Counted from the stretch's first letter, positions 51,783 through 62,080 are shown. The stretch is 64,000 bases of DNA from Pseudonocardia autotrophica (GCF_003945385.1 NZ_AP018920.1:5084001-5148000), one strand, 5' to 3'. Numbers and translations: made by a program. The notes: generated from the letters alone by a model not told the origin.

Positions 51783-52433
51783 GTGCAGGCCACCGACCCG
51801 GCACCCCAGCGCGGCCCGCGATCCGGCGGACCGGCGTCCGCGGCGCCCCGGGTCCCGGGATCGGCGGTACCGGGCTCGGCCCGCTCCGAACTCGACGAGC
51901 AGACCCTCGTGGCCAGGGCCCAGGACGGTGACGTCCACTCCTTCGCCGAGCTCGCCCGCCGGCACCAGGACGCGTTGTTCCGGGTGGCGGTGCGGGTGCT
52001 CGGGCAACGCGCGGACGCCGAGGACGCGCTGCAGGAGGCGCTGATCGACGCCTGGCGGCGGATCGGGACCTTCCGCGGCGACGCGGCGTTCTCCACCTGG
52101 ATGTACCGGATCGTCACCAACCGGTGCACGGCGGTGATCCGGCGGAAGCGCCCGACCGTCCCGCTCCCCGACGACGACGCTCCCGGTGCGATGCTCGACG
52201 CGGGCTCCGGCTCACCGGAGCGGGCCGCCGAGGTCGACGCCGAGCTGGCCGCCCTGTCCCGTGCGCTCGCCGACCTGCCCGGCGAGCAGCGCACCTGCTG
52301 GGTGCTGCGCGAGCTGGAAGGCCTGGGCTACGCGGAGATCGCGCACATCACCGGAGCCTCCGAGACAGCCGTGCGCGGCCGTCTCCACCGGGCACGGACG
52401 GCGCTGGCGGAGAGGATGCGGGCATGGCGGTAG
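51783..52433 (+). CDS. ECF-type RNA polymerase sigma factor
   Basis: A 216-aa sigma factor. Region 2 is FAELARRHQDALFRVAVRVLG, DAEDALQEALIDAWRRIGTFRG and FSTWMYRIVTNRC; region 4 is LPGEQRTCWVLRELEGLGYAEIAHITG and VRGRLHRARTAL. GTG 51783 is the first start in frame after the csbD promoter zone. A GAGGAG site is better placed for an out-of-frame ATG at 51773, so the true start needs care. It overlaps by 10 bases a gene with a zinc anti-sigma motif. Confidence 0.9.
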   Translation: MQATDPAPQRGPRSGGPASAAPRVPGSAVPGSARSELDEQTLVARAQDGDVHSFAELARRHQDALFRVAVRVLGQRADAEDALQEALIDAWRRIGTFRGDAAFSTWMYRIVTNRCTAVIRRKRPTVPLPDDDAPGAMLDAGSGSPERAAEVDAELAALSRALADLPGEQRTCWVLRELEGLGYAEIAHITGASETAVRGRLHRARTALAERMRAWR

Positions 52434-52984
52434 AGCAGGTGGAGCCGTTGGCCTGCGGCCGGGACGCCGCCGACGTCTGGGAGCACGCCGAGGCCGGCAC
52501 GCTGGACGAGCACGAGCTGAGCTGCCCGCACTGCCGGTCGGCGCGGGCCGATCACGACCGGCTCGGCGGGCTGGTGACCCGGATGGCGGCGGAGCCGTTG
52601 CGTCCCCCGCCCTCGGTACTGGAGCAGGTGCTCGGCGCCGTCGTCGCCGAGCTGCGCCCGCACGAACTGCTGGCACTCGGCCCGGACGCCTGGCTGGGCC
52701 GGCCGACGGCGGAGGCCGCGCTGCGCCACGTCGTCGACTCGATGGGCGGGCTGCGCGCACGGCACTGCCGGATCGAGCAGCACGGGCCGGTCGGGGACGG
52801 CCCGGTTCCGGTCTGGGTCCGGATGACGGTGACGGCCCGGTTCGGGGTCGACCTGGCGTCGGTCACCGCCCGGGTCCGGCAGATGGTCATCTCGGCCGGG
52901 GAGGGGACACTCGGTGTCCCGATCGCCGGCGTCGACATCCATGTGGAGGACCTGTGGGACGACGCGGCGGAGGTCCGGCGATGA
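52424..52984 (+). CDS. putative anti-sigma factor: zinc-finger (ZAS-like) domain fused to Asp23/Gls24-like domain
   Basis: A 186-aa soluble protein. The N-terminal 50 residues have DEHELSCPHCRSAR, the H-x3-C-x2-C signature of zinc-binding anti-sigma factors, plus an early Cys. The C-terminal 80 residues (VRMTVTARFGVDLASVTARVR...GVPIAGVDIHVEDL) look like Asp23/Gls24. It has no membrane segment, unlike many anti-sigmas. It overlaps the sigma gene by 10 bases and the next Asp23-like gene by 4. A cytoplasmic anti-sigma that senses through an Asp23 partner is a reasonable inference. Confidence 0.72.
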   Translation: MAVEQVEPLACGRDAADVWEHAEAGTLDEHELSCPHCRSARADHDRLGGLVTRMAAEPLRPPPSVLEQVLGAVVAELRPHELLALGPDAWLGRPTAEAALRHVVDSMGGLRARHCRIEQHGPVGDGPVPVWVRMTVTARFGVDLASVTARVRQMVISAGEGTLGVPIAGVDIHVEDLWDDAAEVRR

Positions 52985-53337
52985 CGACCAGATTGCGGGT
53001 CTCCGATCTCGCGCTGGCGCGCGTCGCCGCGCACCGGGCCCGTGCGGTGCCCGGCGTGGTGATGCTGGTCGGTGACATGACCCAGACGCTGCTCGGGCTG
53101 GCAGCGGACTGGCTCCCCCGCGAGCCGGTACCGCCGGAGCTCCGCAGCCACGGCGTCGTCGCGACGGTGCACGGCCGCGAGGCCGAGGTCCGGGTGACGG
53201 TGGCGATCCGCTTCGGCACCGGGTGCGCCGCCCTCGCCGAGCAGGTGCAGGCCGAGGTGGCGCAGGAGATCGCCGCGACCACCGGGCTGGTAGCCCGGGT
53301 CCGCGTCACGATCGCCGAGGTCATCCTCCCCGAGTGA
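52981..53337 (+). CDS. Asp23/Gls24-like protein
   Basis: A 118-aa protein ending in the Asp23-type unit GREAEVRVTVAIRFGTGCAALAEQVQAEVAQEIAATTGL and VRVTIAEVILPE. Its ATG overlaps the stop of the ZAS-Asp23 gene (ATGA), making a three-gene operon with the sigma factor. Its 3' end overlaps the convergent FhuF-like gene by 17 bases. It probably forms oligomers with the Asp23 domain encoded upstream. Confidence 0.72.
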   Translation: MTTRLRVSDLALARVAAHRARAVPGVVMLVGDMTQTLLGLAADWLPREPVPPELRSHGVVATVHGREAEVRVTVAIRFGTGCAALAEQVQAEVAQEIAATTGLVARVRVTIAEVILPE

Positions 53338-54148
53338 CCGGGCCGGTCCCGGCGAGTACGCAGTCCCCGCAGGTCCCGCCGCCGGGGACGTGCACGTAGA
53401 GACAACAGGAGCGGCGCCGGAAGGCCCACCCGTCCGACGACCCCCGGCCGCTCCCGGGCCCGCGCAGCACGGCCCCGGTGGCACCGGACGGCAGCGGCCC
53501 GCGCAGCACGGGATGGTCGGCGAGCACGTCGAGCAGGGCGAGGAACGCGGGCCGGTCGGCCGGGCGGGCCGAGTCCATCACCCGGGCGGCCCCGGCGACG
53601 GCGGACACGACGTTGCCGCGCAGCACCCGCCCGGACACCCGCACCCGGGCACCGACGGCGTCGTAGAGCGCCTCCAGGTGCGTGCCGGCGAGTTCCCGGG
53701 CCAGCAGGTCGGCGGCGCCGGCGGGATCGCGGCGCGGATCCGGCGTCCGGATCGCGGCGGGCCCCGACCCCGGCGCGCCCACCGGCAGCCCGGGGGCCCA
53801 CGGGTCCTCGCCGTCCGGGTCCCGGTGCAGGTCCGCGAGCCGAGGCAGGGTCGCGTGCAGCGCGACCGCCGCGAACGGCGCCGACACCAGCCGGGCGGCC
53901 ATCCCCTGCACCGCGATCGACGCGGCGACCCGCTGCCCGGTGCCCAGCGCCGTCGCCACCTGGTCGATCCGGGCCGACAGCGGATCGGCCGGACCGGGCG
54001 GGGCGTACAGCTCGTCCCAACGCCGCCAGCCCGGCCCCGCGGGGACGGCGACGGCGAACCACGGACCGATCCGCGCGACATCGGCGAGCACGGCAGCGAT
54101 CTCGGCGGACGCGGCGGTCTCGTCGGGCGGGACATCGGTCGGGCGCAT
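53321..54148 (-). CDS. FhuF-like 2Fe-2S ferric reductase family protein
   Basis: A 275-aa protein with the C-terminal cysteine arrangement C-C-x10-C-x2-C (SCCLYVHVPGGGTCGDC), the 2Fe-2S ligand set of FhuF siderophore-iron reductases. The N-terminal region is Ala/Arg-rich with no signal. No siderophore gene adjoins. The last 17 bases overlap the end of the convergent Asp23-like gene. Confidence 0.8.
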   Translation of the reverse strand: MRPTDVPPDETAASAEIAAVLADVARIGPWFAVAVPAGPGWRRWDELYAPPGPADPLSARIDQVATALGTGQRVAASIAVQGMAARLVSAPFAAVALHATLPRLADLHRDPDGEDPWAPGLPVGAPGSGPAAIRTPDPRRDPAGAADLLARELAGTHLEALYDAVGARVRVSGRVLRGNVVSAVAGAARVMDSARPADRPAFLALLDVLADHPVLRGPLPSGATGAVLRGPGSGRGSSDGWAFRRRSCCLYVHVPGGGTCGDCVLAGTGPVTRGG

Positions 54149-54780
54149 CGGGCACCAGTGTCCGGTACCGCCCGGTGACGCGCCCGCAGCATTCCGGTAA
54201 CGGTTCGGCCCCTGTCCCGGCCCGGTCCCGGCCCCGGCCCCGGCCCCGGTTCGGCCTTTGTGACGATTCGGCCCCGGTGCCGGTTCAAGCCCCTTGTGAC
54301 GATTCGGACTCTTGTAACGGATCCACCACTGTCAGCGATCTCATCCAGCGAGAGGCCACTCCCGGCCGATGGTCACGCTCTGCTCACCGTCCGGATACGG
54401 GACGGCAACGTCTGCCTGCTCGAATGGCCAGCGATCCACATCACGGGGCCGACGGCCGATCATCAGTAGCGCGCTCGGGTAGCGGCGTGCGACTCTGTGC
54501 TCTCGCCAGACCGCACTCGCCGGGGTGTGCGGTCGAACCGTGCCGCAGGGAGTTGGCCGGGTACTGGTAAGTCAGCGCCCGGCCGCTAGGCGTGCCCGAA
54601 GGAGAAAACTCCGCCGGTCACCACACCCGATGGCACGGAGCACCCGAACGGTCCGCATCCTACGCCCCCTCCCGGGTGCCCGCTGTATTCTGGAAACCCT
54701 TTTCGGACCGCAGCGAGCTGCCGGTTCCCGGGTCGTCCGATGCGGGTGGCAGAGGTGCACCGAGACGACAGGAGGAGCAG
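54149..54780. other. long intergenic region before gltB
   Basis: 632 bases with no convincing gene. It starts with a GGCCCC-rich run (about 54216-54250), then has the direct repeats described separately. TATTCT at 54686-54691 is a possible -10 box, about 90 bases before the gltB start. The terminal 20 bases contain the AGGAGGAG ribosome site. Confidence 0.55.
54258..54324. repeat. direct repeats TTGTGACGATTCGG upstream of gltB
   Basis: TTGTGACGATTCGG is found at 54258-54271 and 54294-54307, 36 bases apart. A diverged third copy (TTGTAACGGATCC) at 54312 is 18 bases further on. The 18/36 spacing suggests repeated binding of a factor, but the site is about 460 bases from gltB and just 110 from the FhuF-like start. 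Confidence 0.45.
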
Positions 54781-57700
54781 TTGGCCGCGATCAGTGACCA
54801 GACGCGTCGCCCCTCGCCCGGTGGTCTGTATGCCGCCGATCACGAGCACGACGCCTGCGGTGTGGCCATGTTGGCCGACGTCACCGGCAAGCGCGACCAC
54901 TCCATCGTGCAGAAGGCCATCGAGGCACTCCTGCGCCTGGAGCACCGTGGTGCGCGCGGTTCCGAGCACAACACCGGCGACGGCGCAGGGATCCTGATCC
55001 AGGTCCCCGACGGGTTCTACCGCGAGGTCACCGACTTCGAACTGCCGGCGGAGGGCGCCTACGCCGTCGGCATCGCGATGCTCCCGCAGGACCCGGAGCT
55101 GGCCGACGCCGCGGTGCGAGCCGTGGATGCGCTGGCCGCCGAGGAGAACCTCACGGTCCTGGGCTGGCGTGAGCTGCCCACCGATCCCGAGGCAGCCGAC
55201 CTGGGCCCGACCGCGCTCGCCGCGATGCCCACGTTCAAGCAGCTGTTCGTCGCCGGCGCCGAGCTGACGGGCGACTCCCCCGAGAGCGCACCGGTCGGCA
55301 TCGAGCTGGAGCGGCGCGCGTTCTGCCTGCGCAAGCGGGTCGAGCACAGCCACGACACCTACTTCTCGTCGCTGTCGCCGCGCACCATCATCTACAAGGG
55401 CATGCTCGCCGAGCCCCAGGTCGCGGCGTTCTACCCCGATCTGACCGACGAGCGCGTGACCTCGGCGCTGGCGATCGTGCACTCCCGGTTCTCCACCAAC
55501 ACGTTCCCCGCGTGGCCGCTGGCGCACCCGTTCCGCTACGTCGCGCACAACGGTGAGATCAACACGCTGCGCGGGAACCGGAACTGGATGGCCGCCCGCG
55601 AGGCGCTGCTGGAGTCCGCGAACCTGCCGGGCGACCTGTCCCGGCTGACCCCGATCGTCACCCCCGACGCGTCGGACTCGGCCACCTTCGACGAGGTCCT
55701 CGAGCTGCTCCACCTGGGCGGACGCAGCCTCCCGCACGCGGTGCTGATGATGATCCCGGAGGCCTGGGAGCACAACACCGAGATGTCCCCGGCCCGGCGG
55801 GCGTTCTACGAGTACCACTCCACCCTGATGGAGCCGTGGGACGGACCGGCGCTGGTCGCCTTCACCGACGGCACCCAGATCGGTGCCGTCCTCGACCGCA
55901 ACGGTCTGCGCCCCGCCCGCTACTGGGTGACCGAGGACGGTCTGGTCGTGCTGGCCTCCGAGGTCGGCGTGCTGGACGTCGAGCCGGACAAGGTGGTCCG
56001 CAAGGGCCGCCTGGAGCCGGGCCGGATGTTCCTCATCGACACCGAGCGCGGCACGATCGTCGACGACGACGACATCAAGGGCGAGCTCGCGGCCGAGCAC
56101 CCGTACGCGGAGTGGCTGCACGCCGGCCTGATCCGGCTCGACGAGCTGCCCGCCCGCAAGCGCGAGTTCCCGTCGCACGAGGCCCTGACCCTGCGCCAGC
56201 AGGCCGCCGGATACACCGAGGAGGAGCTCAACCTCCTGCTGCGGCCGATGGCCGTCACCGGTGCCGAGCCGATCGGCTCGATGGGCAACGACGCGCCGAT
56301 CGCCGCCATCTCCGAGCGCCCGCGCCAGCTCTACGACTACTTCATCCAGCTGTTCGCGCAGGTCACCAACCCGCCGCTGGACGCGATCCGCGAGGAGCTC
56401 GTCACCTCGCTGTTCAGCCAGCTGGGCCCGGAGCAGAACCTGCTCGACGCCACGCCGGCGCACTGCCGGACGATCGTCGTCCCGTTCCCGGTGCTCACCA
56501 ACGACGATCTCGCCAGGGTCGTGCACATCAACGACGACAAGGAGTTCCCGGGGTTCGCCTCGCACGTCGTCCCCGGTGTCTTCCTGGCCCGCGACGGCGG
56601 CAAGGGGATGCTGTCCCGGCTCGCCGAGATCAAGCAGGAGGTGTCCCGCGCGATCGACGGCGGCGCCCGGATGATCGTGCTCTCCCAGCGCGGGGTCGAC
56701 TCCGAGCACGCCGCGATCCCGTCGCTGCTGCTCACCGGCGCGGTGCACCACCACCTGGTCCGGGAGCGTTCCCGGACCCGGGTCGGGCTGATCGTCGAGT
56801 CGGCGGACGCCCGCGAGGTGCACCACATCGCGCTGCTGCTCGGCTACGGCGCCTCGGCGGTGAACCCGTACCTGGCGATGGCCACCGTGGAGGATCTCGC
56901 CGAGCGCGGCGACATCCCCGGCGTCGACGGCCGGACCGCGGCCAAGAACCTGGTCAAGGCGCTCGGCAAGGGCGTCCGCAAGACCATGTCGAAGATGGGT
57001 GTCTCGACCGTCGCGTCCTACACCGGCGCGCAGATCTTCGAGGCCGTCGGCCTGGGCCGCGACGTGGTGGACTCGGCGTTCACCGGGACCACCTCCCGGC
57101 TGGGCGGCGTCGGCTTCGACGTCCTCGCCGAGGAGGTGCTGGCCCACCACCGCCGCGCGTTCCCCGCCGACGACGTCCGCGCGTCGCACCGGGCACTCGC
57201 CGTCGGCGGCGAGTACCAGTGGCGCCGCGAGGGCGAGCTGCACCTGTTCAACCCGCAGACGGTGTTCAAGCTGCAGCACTCCACCCGGTCCGGGCGCTAC
57301 GACGTCTTCAAGGAGTACACGAAGGCCGTCGACGACCAGTCGAAGCGGCTGATGACGCTGCGCGGCCTGTTCGCCTTCAAGGAGGGGCTGCGCCCGCCGG
57401 TGCCGATCGACGAGGTCGAGCCGATCGAGTCGATCCTGACCCGCTTCGCCACCGGCGCGATCTCCTACGGCTCGATCTCCCAGGAGATGCACGAGACCCT
57501 GGCGATCGCGATGAACCGGATCGGCGGGCGGTCGAACACCGGTGAGGGCGGCGAGGACCCGGACCGCTTCACCCCGGACCAGAACGGCGACTCCCGGCGC
57601 AGCGCGGTCAAGCAGGCCGCATCCGGCCGGTTCGGCGTCACCAGCGAGTACCTGGTCAATGCCGACGACATCCAGATCAAGATCGCGCAGGGCGCCAAGC

Positions 57701-59352
57701 CCGGCGAGGGCGGTCAGCTGCCCGGCGGCAAGGTCTACCCGTGGATCGCGACCACCCGGTACTCGACGCCCGGGGTCGGCCTCATCTCGCCGCCGCCGCA
57801 CCACGACATCTACTCGATCGAGGACATCAAGCAGCTCATCCACGACCTGAAGAACGCCAACCCGCGGGCCCGCATCCACGTGAAGCTGGTCTCCCAGGTC
57901 GGTGTCGGGACGGTGGCTGCCGGGGTGTCCAAGGCGCACTCCGACGTCGTGCTGATCTCCGGTCACGACGGCGGTACCGGCGCGTCGCCGCTGTCGTCGA
58001 TCAAGCACGCCGGTGGCCCCTGGGAGCTCGGCCTGGCCGAGACCCAGCAGACGCTGGTCGCGAACAACCTGCGCGACCGGATCGTCGTCCAGGCCGACGG
58101 CCAGCTCAAGACCGGCCGGGACGTGGTGATAGCCGCGCTGCTCGGCGCCGAGGAGTTCGGTTTCGCGACCGCTCCGCTGGTCGTCTCGGGCTGCATCATG
58201 ATGCGGGTCTGTCACCTCGACACCTGCCCGGTCGGCGTCGCGACCCAGAACCCGGAGCTGCGCAAGAAGTTCGACGGCAAGGCCGAGTACGTCGTCAACT
58301 TCATGAAGTTCGTGGCCGAGGAGGTGCGGGAGTACCTGGCGCAGCTGGGCTTCCGCTCGATCGACGAGGCCATCGGCCGGGCCGACGTGCTCGACGTCGA
58401 CGCCGCCGCACAGCACTGGAAGTCCCGGCATCTCGACCTGTCGCCGATCTTCCAGGTCGGCGGGGACGGCGAGGACGTGGCCCGCAAGCGGACCCGCGAG
58501 CAGGACCACGGCCTCGACAAGGCCCTGGACAACACCCTGATCCAGCTCGCCGAGGGCGCGCTGCGCAACGGCGACCAGGTCCGGCTGGACCTGCCGGTGC
58601 GCAACGTCAACCGCACCGTCGGGACCATGCTCGGCTCCGAGCTGACCCGGATCCACGGCGGCAAGGGCCTGCCCGACGACACGATCGACATCACGTTCAC
58701 CGGCTCGGCCGGGCAGAGCTTCGGTGCGTTCGTGCCCAAGGGGATCACCCTGCGGCTGGTCGGCGACACCAACGACTACTTCGGCAAGGGGCTCTCCGGT
58801 GGCCGGCTGACCCTGCGTCCGGACCCGTCGGCGCCGTTCACCGCCGAGGACAACGTGATCGCCGGCAACGTGATCGGCTACGGCGCCACCTCCGGCGAGA
58901 TGTTCGTCCGCGGCGTCGTCGGCGAGCGGTTCTGCGTGCGCAACTCGGGTGCGGTGGCCGTCGTCGAGGGCGTCGGTGACCACGGCTGCGAGTACATGAC
59001 CGGCGGCCAGGTGGTCGTCCTCGGGCGGACCGGGCGGAACTTCGCCGCCGGGATGTCCGGTGGTGTCGCCTACCTGCTCGACATCGACCGCAACCGGGTC
59101 AACCCGGAGATGGTGGATCTCGACCCGCTGGGCGACGACGACCGGGCGATCCTGCGGGACCGTGTCGAGCGGCACCACGCCGAGACCGGCTCCGAGGTCG
59201 CGCGGGCGCTGCTCGCCGACTGGGAGGCCTCGGTCGCGCGGTTCGGCAAGGTCATGCCCAAGGACTACAAGCGCGTGCTGCTCGCGACGGAGAACGCCGA
59301 ACGCGAGGGCCGGGACGTGAACGAGGCGATCATGGAGGCTGCACATGGCTGA
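54781..59352 (+). CDS. gltB: glutamate synthase (NADPH) large subunit
   Basis: A 1523-aa enzyme. The TTG start at 54781 is fixed by GGAGGAG five bases upstream and by homology. A short propeptide precedes the N-terminal nucleophile Cys26 ([11 protein letters not shown]). The order is glutaminase domain, central domain, FMN-binding synthase domain (about 830-1200, with the 3Fe-4S motif [12 protein letters not shown] at about 1138-1149) and the C-terminal beta-helix. It makes two glutamates from glutamine and 2-oxoglutarate with GltD. A 24-codon ORF bridges its stop to gltD. Confidence 0.97.
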   Translation: MAAISDQTRRPSPGGLYAADHEHDACGVAMLADVTGKRDHSIVQKAIEALLRLEHRGARGSEHNTGDGAGILIQVPDGFYREVTDFELPAEGAYAVGIAMLPQDPELADAAVRAVDALAAEENLTVLGWRELPTDPEAADLGPTALAAMPTFKQLFVAGAELTGDSPESAPVGIELERRAFCLRKRVEHSHDTYFSSLSPRTIIYKGMLAEPQVAAFYPDLTDERVTSALAIVHSRFSTNTFPAWPLAHPFRYVAHNGEINTLRGNRNWMAAREALLESANLPGDLSRLTPIVTPDASDSATFDEVLELLHLGGRSLPHAVLMMIPEAWEHNTEMSPARRAFYEYHSTLMEPWDGPALVAFTDGTQIGAVLDRNGLRPARYWVTEDGLVVLASEVGVLDVEPDKVVRKGRLEPGRMFLIDTERGTIVDDDDIKGELAAEHPYAEWLHAGLIRLDELPARKREFPSHEALTLRQQAAGYTEEELNLLLRPMAVTGAEPIGSMGNDAPIAAISERPRQLYDYFIQLFAQVTNPPLDAIREELVTSLFSQLGPEQNLLDATPAHCRTIVVPFPVLTNDDLARVVHINDDKEFPGFASHVVPGVFLARDGGKGMLSRLAEIKQEVSRAIDGGARMIVLSQRGVDSEHAAIPSLLLTGAVHHHLVRERSRTRVGLIVESADAREVHHIALLLGYGASAVNPYLAMATVEDLAERGDIPGVDGRTAAKNLVKALGKGVRKTMSKMGVSTVASYTGAQIFEAVGLGRDVVDSAFTGTTSRLGGVGFDVLAEEVLAHHRRAFPADDVRASHRALAVGGEYQWRREGELHLFNPQTVFKLQHSTRSGRYDVFKEYTKAVDDQSKRLMTLRGLFAFKEGLRPPVPIDEVEPIESILTRFATGAISYGSISQEMHETLAIAMNRIGGRSNTGEGGEDPDRFTPDQNGDSRRSAVKQAASGRFGVTSEYLVNADDIQIKIAQGAKPGEGGQLPGGKVYPWIATTRYSTPGVGLISPPPHHDIYSIEDIKQLIHDLKNANPRARIHVKLVSQVGVGTVAAGVSKAHSDVVLISGHDGGTGASPLSSIKHAGGPWELGLAETQQTLVANNLRDRIVVQADGQLKTGRDVVIAALLGAEEFGFATAPLVVSGCIMMRVCHLDTCPVGVATQNPELRKKFDGKAEYVVNFMKFVAEEVREYLAQLGFRSIDEAIGRADVLDVDAAAQHWKSRHLDLSPIFQVGGDGEDVARKRTREQDHGLDKALDNTLIQLAEGALRNGDQVRLDLPVRNVNRTVGTMLGSELTRIHGGKGLPDDTIDITFTGSAGQSFGAFVPKGITLRLVGDTNDYFGKGLSGGRLTLRPDPSAPFTAEDNVIAGNVIGYGATSGEMFVRGVVGERFCVRNSGAVAVVEGVGDHGCEYMTGGQVVVLGRTGRNFAAGMSGGVAYLLDIDRNRVNPEMVDLDPLGDDDRAILRDRVERHHAETGSEVARALLADWEASVARFGKVMPKDYKRVLLATENAEREGRDVNEAIMEAAHG

Positions 59353-59419
59353 GGTGACAGCACGGCACACCAGCGACGAGGCGGCAGCAGCGCGCACGGG
59401 GGAGGCCGCTCATGGGTGA
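59345..59419 (+). other. 24-codon bridging ORF between gltB and gltD
   Basis: ATG 59345 lies eight bases inside the gltB end, and the stop at 59417-59419 lies just after the gltD ATG (59412). It thus spans the 59-base gap completely. The peptide [20 protein letters not shown] is not recognisable. It probably serves translational coupling, if it is translated at all. Confidence 0.4.
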
Positions 59420-60863
59420 CCCGAAGGGCTTCATGACCACCCCGCGCCGGACGCCGGCGCGGCGCCCGGTGGACCTGCGGCTGATGGACTGGCGCGAGGT
59501 CTACGAGGACTTCCCGCGCAAGAGCCTGGAGTCGCAGGCCGGCCGCTGCATGAACTGCGGCATCCCGTTCTGTCACCAGGGCTGTCCACTGGGGAACCTC
59601 ATCCCCGAATGGAACGACCTGGTGTACCGCAAGGACTGGCGGGAGGCGATCGAGCGGCTGCACGCCACGAACAACTTCCCGGAGTTCACCGGGACGCTGT
59701 GCCCCGCGCCCTGCGAGGCGGCGTGCGTGCTGGCCATCAACGACGACGCCGTCACCATCAAGCAGGTCGAGATCGAGATCATCGACCGGGCCTGGGACGA
59801 GGGCTGGGTCGCGCCGCAGGCGCCGTCGGTGAAGACCGGCAAGAAGGTCGCCGTGGTCGGCTCCGGGCCGGCCGGTCTGGCCACCGCCCAGCAGCTGACC
59901 CGGGCCGGGCACGACGTCGTCGTGTTCGAGCGGGCCGACCGGATCGGCGGTCTGCTGCGCTACGGCATCCCCGAGTTCAAGATGGAGAAGGCGCGGCTCG
60001 ACCGGCGCCTGGAGCAGATGGTCGCCGAGGGCACCCACTTCCGGGCCTCGGTCGACGTCGGCACCGACATCACCGTCGAGCAGCTCCGCTCCGAGTACGA
60101 CGCTGTGGTGCTCGCCGGCGGTGCGACGGCGTGGCGCGATCTCCCGGCCGACGGCCGCGACGCCGAGGGCGTCTACCAGGCGATGGAGTTCCTGCCGTGG
60201 GCCAACCACGTGCAGCAGGGCGACATGGACGCACCGCCGATCTCGGCCGAGGGCAAGGACGTCGTGATCATCGGCGGCGGTGACACCGGCGCCGACTGCC
60301 TGGGCACCTCGCACCGTCAGGGTGCGCGCTCGGTGACCCAGCTGGAGATCATGCCGACACCGCCGGAGCACCGCACCGAAGGGATGCCCTGGCCGACCTA
60401 CCCGATGGTCTACCGGGTCTCCTCGGCGCACGAGGAGGGCGGCGAGCGGCTGTTCTCGGTCAACACCACCGAGTTCGTGTCCGACGCCGACGGCAAGCTC
60501 ACCGGCATCCGGATCTGCGAGGTCAAGCGGGGCGACAACGGGTTCGAGGCCGTCGAGGGCACCGAGCGCGAGCTGCCCGCCCAGCTGGTGCTGCTGGCGA
60601 TGGGCTTCGTCGGCCCGGAGAAGGGCAAGCTGCTCAACGACCTGGAGGTCGAGCTCGACGAGCGCGGCAACGTCGCCCGCGACGACAGCTACATGTCGTC
60701 GGTGGACGGTGTGTTCGTGGCCGGTGACATCGGCCGCGGGCAGTCGCTGATCGTGTGGGCGATCGCGGAGGGCCGCGCGGCGGCCGCCGGGGTGGACGCG
60801 TTCCTCACCGGGCGCAGCGTGCTCCCCCGGCCGATCGACCCGACGGACCGCCAGATCTCCTGA
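59412..60863 (+). CDS. gltD: glutamate synthase small subunit
   Basis: A 483-aa flavoprotein. N-terminal cysteines for two 4Fe-4S clusters are in CMNCGIPFCHQGCPLG and LCPAPCEAAC, the FAD site is VAVVGSGPAGLATA, the NADPH site is VVIIGGGDTGADC, and the C-terminal FAD segment is VFVAGDIGRGQSL. It passes electrons from NADPH to GltB. Start at ATG 59412 with GGGGGAGG 8-10 bases upstream. A 40-bp palindrome ends the operon. Confidence 0.96.
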   Translation: MGDPKGFMTTPRRTPARRPVDLRLMDWREVYEDFPRKSLESQAGRCMNCGIPFCHQGCPLGNLIPEWNDLVYRKDWREAIERLHATNNFPEFTGTLCPAPCEAACVLAINDDAVTIKQVEIEIIDRAWDEGWVAPQAPSVKTGKKVAVVGSGPAGLATAQQLTRAGHDVVVFERADRIGGLLRYGIPEFKMEKARLDRRLEQMVAEGTHFRASVDVGTDITVEQLRSEYDAVVLAGGATAWRDLPADGRDAEGVYQAMEFLPWANHVQQGDMDAPPISAEGKDVVIIGGGDTGADCLGTSHRQGARSVTQLEIMPTPPEHRTEGMPWPTYPMVYRVSSAHEEGGERLFSVNTTEFVSDADGKLTGIRICEVKRGDNGFEAVEGTERELPAQLVLLAMGFVGPEKGKLLNDLEVELDERGNVARDDSYMSSVDGVFVAGDIGRGQSLIVWAIAEGRAAAAGVDAFLTGRSVLPRPIDPTDRQIS

Positions 60864-60879
60864 TCCGGTCCGCGGACGA

Positions 60880-60919
60880 ACGAACGGGGGCCCGGCCGTA
60901 CGGCCGGGCCCCCGTTCGT
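60880..60919. terminator. perfect 40-bp palindrome, bidirectional terminator
   Basis: Both 20-base arms are exact complements with the centre at 60899/60900. It lies 16 bases after gltD and one base before the stop of the convergent 84-aa gene. Confidence 0.85.
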
Positions 60920-60920
60920 C

Positions 60921-61175
60921 TCAGTCCAGCCGTTCCAGCTCGAACGCGTCGTCGCCGATCCAGATCCGCAGGCCGTCACCGTCGTCGGTGACGTAGCCGT
61001 CCTCCTCCTCGCCGAGCTCGCGGATCGCGCCCATCGCGAGCCGGTTGAACTCGACGACGCCCTCCCCCGCGTCGATCGGGCGGTACTCACGGGCCAGGAG
61101 TGCGGTGCGGCACTCGGTCGCCAGCCAGGCGGCGTTCTCGGGACCGACCTCGACCCGCCAGCGTTGTTCTGCCAT
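60921..61175 (-). CDS. small conserved acidic protein of unknown function
   Basis: An 84-aa protein: MAEQRWRVEVGPENAAWLATECRT...FNRLAMGAIRELGEEEDGYVTDDGDGLRIWIGDDAFELERL. It has no known domain, signal or cysteine set beyond one Cys. The Met at 61183 is an alternative start three residues longer. It reads well as a real gene by composition and by the terminator placed at its end. Confidence 0.6.
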   Translation of the reverse strand: MAEQRWRVEVGPENAAWLATECRTALLAREYRPIDAGEGVVEFNRLAMGAIRELGEEEDGYVTDDGDGLRIWIGDDAFELERLD

Positions 61176-61585
61176 GCCGTGCATTATGGCGCACGTCACC
61201 CCGCCCGTCACCCCGCCCGTCGCCCGCCTGATACCGACGATCGCGAGGGTGCGTCGTGCAACGGCGTGAACGGAACCGATTCACCGCCCGTCGCGGACAC
61301 GACGCCGCTCGCGGTCGGATCGGAGACTGACGCCACTCGCACCACAACTCCCGGCCTTCTCGTGCGTTGAACCGGGCGACCGGCACCTGCAGAACCGGGA
61401 GCCCCTGTCGGTGCCGGGCACCATCGGGACACCGGGCATCGCGACTTCGTCGCGGTCCCGGTTCCCGGTGGTGTATCCCTTCCGGACGTGCCGTCGGGCC
61501 CGACCGATGAGTCCCCGCCACCCGGCCGGTCTTCTCCGGTGAACGCTGCGGGAGGTCCGCGGCGACCGCATCCCGGAGGTCCACA
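61176..61585. other. intergenic region before the DoxX-like gene
   Basis: 410 bases without a gene. GTCACCCCGCCC occurs twice in tandem at 61196-61219. The remainder is unpatterned apart from short GC-rich inverted stretches. It should contain the promoters for both divergent neighbours. Confidence 0.55.
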
Positions 61586-61984
61586 GTGACTGCCCAGCTC
61601 GCGATCCGTCCCGCCCTCTCCCCCGCCGCGCACCGGACGTTGTGGGTGCTGCAGATCCTGCTCGGGCTGTTCTTCGTGATCGCCTCGGCGGTGCCGAAGT
61701 TCTACGGCGACCCGTACGCCGTGGCCGTCTTCGACGAGATCGGTATCGGCCAGTGGTTCCGCTACCTCATCGGCGCGTTCGAGCTGGCCGGCGGGATCGG
61801 GCTGCTGACCAGGCGGTTCGCCGGGCCCGCCGCCGCCGGCCTGGTCCTGCTGATGATCGGTGCCGCGGTGGTCCAGGCCGCGGTGCTGCACGGCGGACTG
61901 CTCGTGCTGACCCCGATCGTGCTGGGGCTGCTCGCCGCCGCGATCGCCTTCGGACGCCGGGAGACCTTGCGCACAGGGCGCTGA
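61586..61984 (+). CDS. DoxX-like membrane protein
   Basis: A 132-aa protein with four membrane segments, starting at GTG 61586 after a strong GGAGGT. DoxX features: LWVLQILLGLFFVIASAVPKF, GIGQWFRYLIGAFELAGGIGLLTRRF. The family acts in thiol-oxidation or redox complexes in some bacteria, but here the role is unknown. It is followed 96 bases later by a DUF2188 gene. Confidence 0.85.
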   Translation: MTAQLAIRPALSPAAHRTLWVLQILLGLFFVIASAVPKFYGDPYAVAVFDEIGIGQWFRYLIGAFELAGGIGLLTRRFAGPAAAGLVLLMIGAAVVQAAVLHGGLLVLTPIVLGLLAAAIAFGRRETLRTGR

Positions 61985-62080
61985 CCAGCGTTTACCTCCG
62001 TACGGGCCCGGGAATCCACGAGCAGAACGAGCGCCGGGAGCCCGGCGCACCCGTGCAGTCCACGTACAGGAGGAACCGCC

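Noticed and set aside
51773-51931. A 52-codon ORF from ATG 51773, with a good ribosome site, overlapping the sigma gene
   Set aside because: The translation is Arg/Gly/Pro-rich with no family and lies over conserved sigma coding sequence; kept only as a caution on the sigma start.
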